Assembly: GCA_902826835.1 (NCBI GenBank)
Contig: CADEGH010000019.1
Location: 1-64,000, forward strand
DNA length: 64,000 bases
From: an uncultured bacterium
Lineage (GTDB): Bacteria; Planctomycetota; GCA-002687715
Reading direction: 5' to 3'
Below the pieces are notes generated by a model that was not told the DNA's origin, ran no database searches, and saw nothing but the letters and a program-made list of their open reading frames with translations. A program made the position numbers and the translations under genes. This document shows positions 62,360-64,000 of the stretch, one piece after another; the stretch's first letter is position 1; each line of letters starts with the position of its first letter.

Positions 62360-63801
62360 ATTCCATCCCGCTGGAATCCCCCGAAGGCACGAGCAACCTC
62401 GTGTCCAAGCGACTCGTGCTCTGGCACTTCGTGGCCGCGATGTTTTTCCTTTTGACCGCGATGGGATGGGGGTTCCTCATCTCTCTCCAGTTCTTCAACC
62501 TCTATCCGTTCGACGATATCTCGTGGCTGTCCTACGGCCGCGTGCGCCTCCTCCACACCAACGAAATCGCGTACGGCTTTTTGGTCAACGGCTTCTTGGG
62601 TTGTCTCTACTACGCGATCCCGCGCCTCACCGGCCGCACCGTGCTCAACGAGAAACTCGGGTACCTGATCTTCCTCGTTTGGCAGGTCACGATGGTGCTC
62701 ACCTCGATCGGGCAACTGCTCGGAAAGGGGCAGGCGGTCGAGTGGGGCGAGACGCCCACCGGCTTTCGCCCGGGGAGTTTCGATCTCAACTTTGTGCCGG
62801 TCGATGCCCTGATCGCGGTCGGCGCACTCTTGGTCGCGTTTCAATTCCTCACTCCGATTGCGAAGTCGCTGCACAAACGCATGTACGTGTCGCTTTGGTA
62901 CATGAGTGCCGGCTTCGTGTGGCTCATCCTCACGTACCTGATGGGCAATATCCTCGCGGAATGGACGCTCCCCGGCAGCTCGGGCGCCGCCACCGTGGGT
63001 CTGTTCATCCACGACCTCGTCGGGCTGTTTGTCACGCCAATGGGGTGGGGCCTCATGTACTTCTTCGTCCCCACGATCCTGAGGCGGCCGATTTGGTCCC
63101 ACGCCTTGTCGGTCATCGGCTTTTGGGCCTTGGCCTTCTTCTATCCCCTGAACGGAGTGCACCACTTCCTCCTCTCTTCGATTCCCATGTCGGTGCAGTA
63201 CGGGGCGGTGATCTCGACCATCGCCGTCGAAATCGTGGTCACCACCGTGGTGGTGAACTTCTTCGGCACGATGTGGGGGCACGGCTACGCCCTGCGGAAG
63301 AGCCTCCCGATCCGCTGGTTTTACACCGGGATGATTCTCTACTTCGTCACCTGCTTGCAGTGCGCGTTCCAAACCACCCTGACCGTGCAGGAGATCATCC
63401 ACTTCACGGACTGGGTGCCGGGCCACGCGCACCTCGTCATGCTCGGGGTCTTCTCGTTTTGGATCCTTGGAATCATGACCTGGCTTTGGCCCCGCCTCAC
63501 CGGCCGCGAGTGGTACAGCCGTCGCTTGCTCGGGTGGCACTATTGGCTGTCGGCAATCGGAGTGGTGATCATGTTCCTCGATCTCCTCTCCGCCGGCCTC
63601 GTGCACGGGTTCATGGCAAAGGCCCTCGTGCCGTGGCGCGACATCATCATGGCCCTCAAGCCCTTCTGGGGCATCCGCATCTTCGCGGGCGGCATGATCA
63701 TCACCGGCCAGGCCCTCTTCGCATGGAACCTGTTGCAAACCGCCCGCGGGTCGCGTGCTTACGACTACCGCATGGATCTGTTGACTCCGGAGGCCGCGTG
63801 A
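62356..63801 (+). CDS. ccoN: cbb3-type cytochrome oxidase subunit I-like protein (CcoN-like)
   Basis: 481 aa from the ATG at 62356 (MNSIPLESPEGTSNLVSKRL), overlapping the cytochrome gene by ATGA. About 12 membrane helices. Haem and CuB ligands of C-type haem-copper oxidases are recognisable: LHTNEIAYGFLVNGFLGCLY, FIHDLVGLFVTPMGWGLMYF, GVHHFLLSSIP (His pair) and HFTDWVPGHAHLVMLG. The sequence is divergent from proteobacterial CcoN and could also be a NorB-like relative. Position next to a CcoO-like gene supports oxidase. Confidence 0.82.
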   Translation: MNSIPLESPEGTSNLVSKRLVLWHFVAAMFFLLTAMGWGFLISLQFFNLYPFDDISWLSYGRVRLLHTNEIAYGFLVNGFLGCLYYAIPRLTGRTVLNEKLGYLIFLVWQVTMVLTSIGQLLGKGQAVEWGETPTGFRPGSFDLNFVPVDALIAVGALLVAFQFLTPIAKSLHKRMYVSLWYMSAGFVWLILTYLMGNILAEWTLPGSSGAATVGLFIHDLVGLFVTPMGWGLMYFFVPTILRRPIWSHALSVIGFWALAFFYPLNGVHHFLLSSIPMSVQYGAVISTIAVEIVVTTVVVNFFGTMWGHGYALRKSLPIRWFYTGMILYFVTCLQCAFQTTLTVQEIIHFTDWVPGHAHLVMLGVFSFWILGIMTWLWPRLTGREWYSRRLLGWHYWLSAIGVVIMFLDLLSAGLVHGFMAKALVPWRDIIMALKPFWGIRIFAGGMIITGQALFAWNLLQTARGSRAYDYRMDLLTPEAA

Positions 63802-63802
63802 C

Positions 63803-64000
63803 ATGGACCGTCTGAACAATATCCTGCTCTGGGCCGGCCTCGGCTGCTTCGCCCTCTCCTTCCTCCTCTCCGGCCTCTATCCGTACCTCATCACGGACGG
63901 CAAAACTCCAGAGGCTTCCATCCGCGAACTCGCGGAGGATGTTTCGAGCGACTTCCGACTCCTCAAAGAAGCTTACCCGATCGATTTTGCCAGGGCTTTC
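63803..64000 (+). CDS. ccoO: CcoO/FixO-like membrane cytochrome c (5' part)
   Basis: 66 codons from the ATG at 63803 to the window edge, open throughout. An N-terminal membrane helix (ILLWAGLGCFALSFLLSGLY) is followed by a periplasmic stretch; the haem motif would lie beyond the window. Position directly after the CcoN-like gene and the anchor pattern suggest CcoO. Partial, so the identification is tentative. Confidence 0.55.
   Translation, partial: MDRLNNILLWAGLGCFALSFLLSGLYPYLITDGKTPEASIRELAEDVSSDFRLLKEAYPIDFARAF

Overview
The window is high-GC bacterial DNA and most likely comes from a member of the Planctomycetota. The inference rests on several traits. There are two pairs of ECF-like sigma factor plus membrane Ser/Thr kinase with TPR tail. 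There are several secreted, repeat-rich or P-domain proteins of planctomycete style. A Rieske/cytochrome b complex carries a very large multihaem cytochrome, and a caa3-type oxidase operon is present. No rRNA or tRNA gene was seen. Species-level assignment is not possible from reading alone.

Layout. 1-9425 (minus): a bc-type complex (Rieske protein, cytochrome b split into two genes, octahaem cytochrome c of 1057 aa, HEAT/lipoyl-like protein), then an Rsm22-family protein and a beta-lactamase/cyanophycinase-like fusion cut by the window edge. 9762-18475 (plus): a copper protein, then an A2-type cytochrome c oxidase operon with haem A and haem O synthases, subunits I-IV, SCO and a DUF420 protein. 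Inside this operon is a small membrane gene read through an in-frame TGA (probable selenocysteine, U-P-N-C motif) followed by a SECIS-like hairpin. 18508-19980: M17 aminopeptidase. 20093-33587: secreted proteins and two sigma/kinase modules; the second (about 29-33.6 kb) is visibly AT-richer.

33839-47787 (minus) is the outstanding accessory region: one tightly overlapping operon SIR2-like protein, ABC/SMC-like ATPase, Cmr1, Cmr2(Cas10), Cmr3, Cmr4, Cmr5, Cmr6. Cmr2 keeps its HD and GGDD motifs, so it should make cyclic oligoadenylate. Cmr6 has a 260-residue C-terminal extension that reads as a SAVED nucleotide-sensor domain. A sensor built into the effector complex, coupled to SIR2 and ATPase genes, would be an unusual type III-B layout. 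No Cas1, Cas2, Cas6 or CRISPR array lies in the window.

47977-64000: a short RNB exoribonuclease; a PaoABC-like Tat-exported molybdenum aldehyde oxidoreductase with a small Cys-containing fourth gene; a CRTAC1-type lipoprotein and a TPR protein; a secreted P-domain protein; a radical SAM/B12-binding protein and an aldehyde dehydrogenase; a universal stress protein; and, divergent from it behind a good sigma-54-type promoter, the start of a cbb3-type oxidase cluster (dihaem cytochrome c, CcoN-like, partial CcoO-like).

Together the respiratory genes describe an aerobe with a bc complex, a low-potential-haem reservoir, a caa3-like oxidase and a separately controlled high-affinity oxidase. The middle of the window is accessory: signalling and anti-mobile-element defence.
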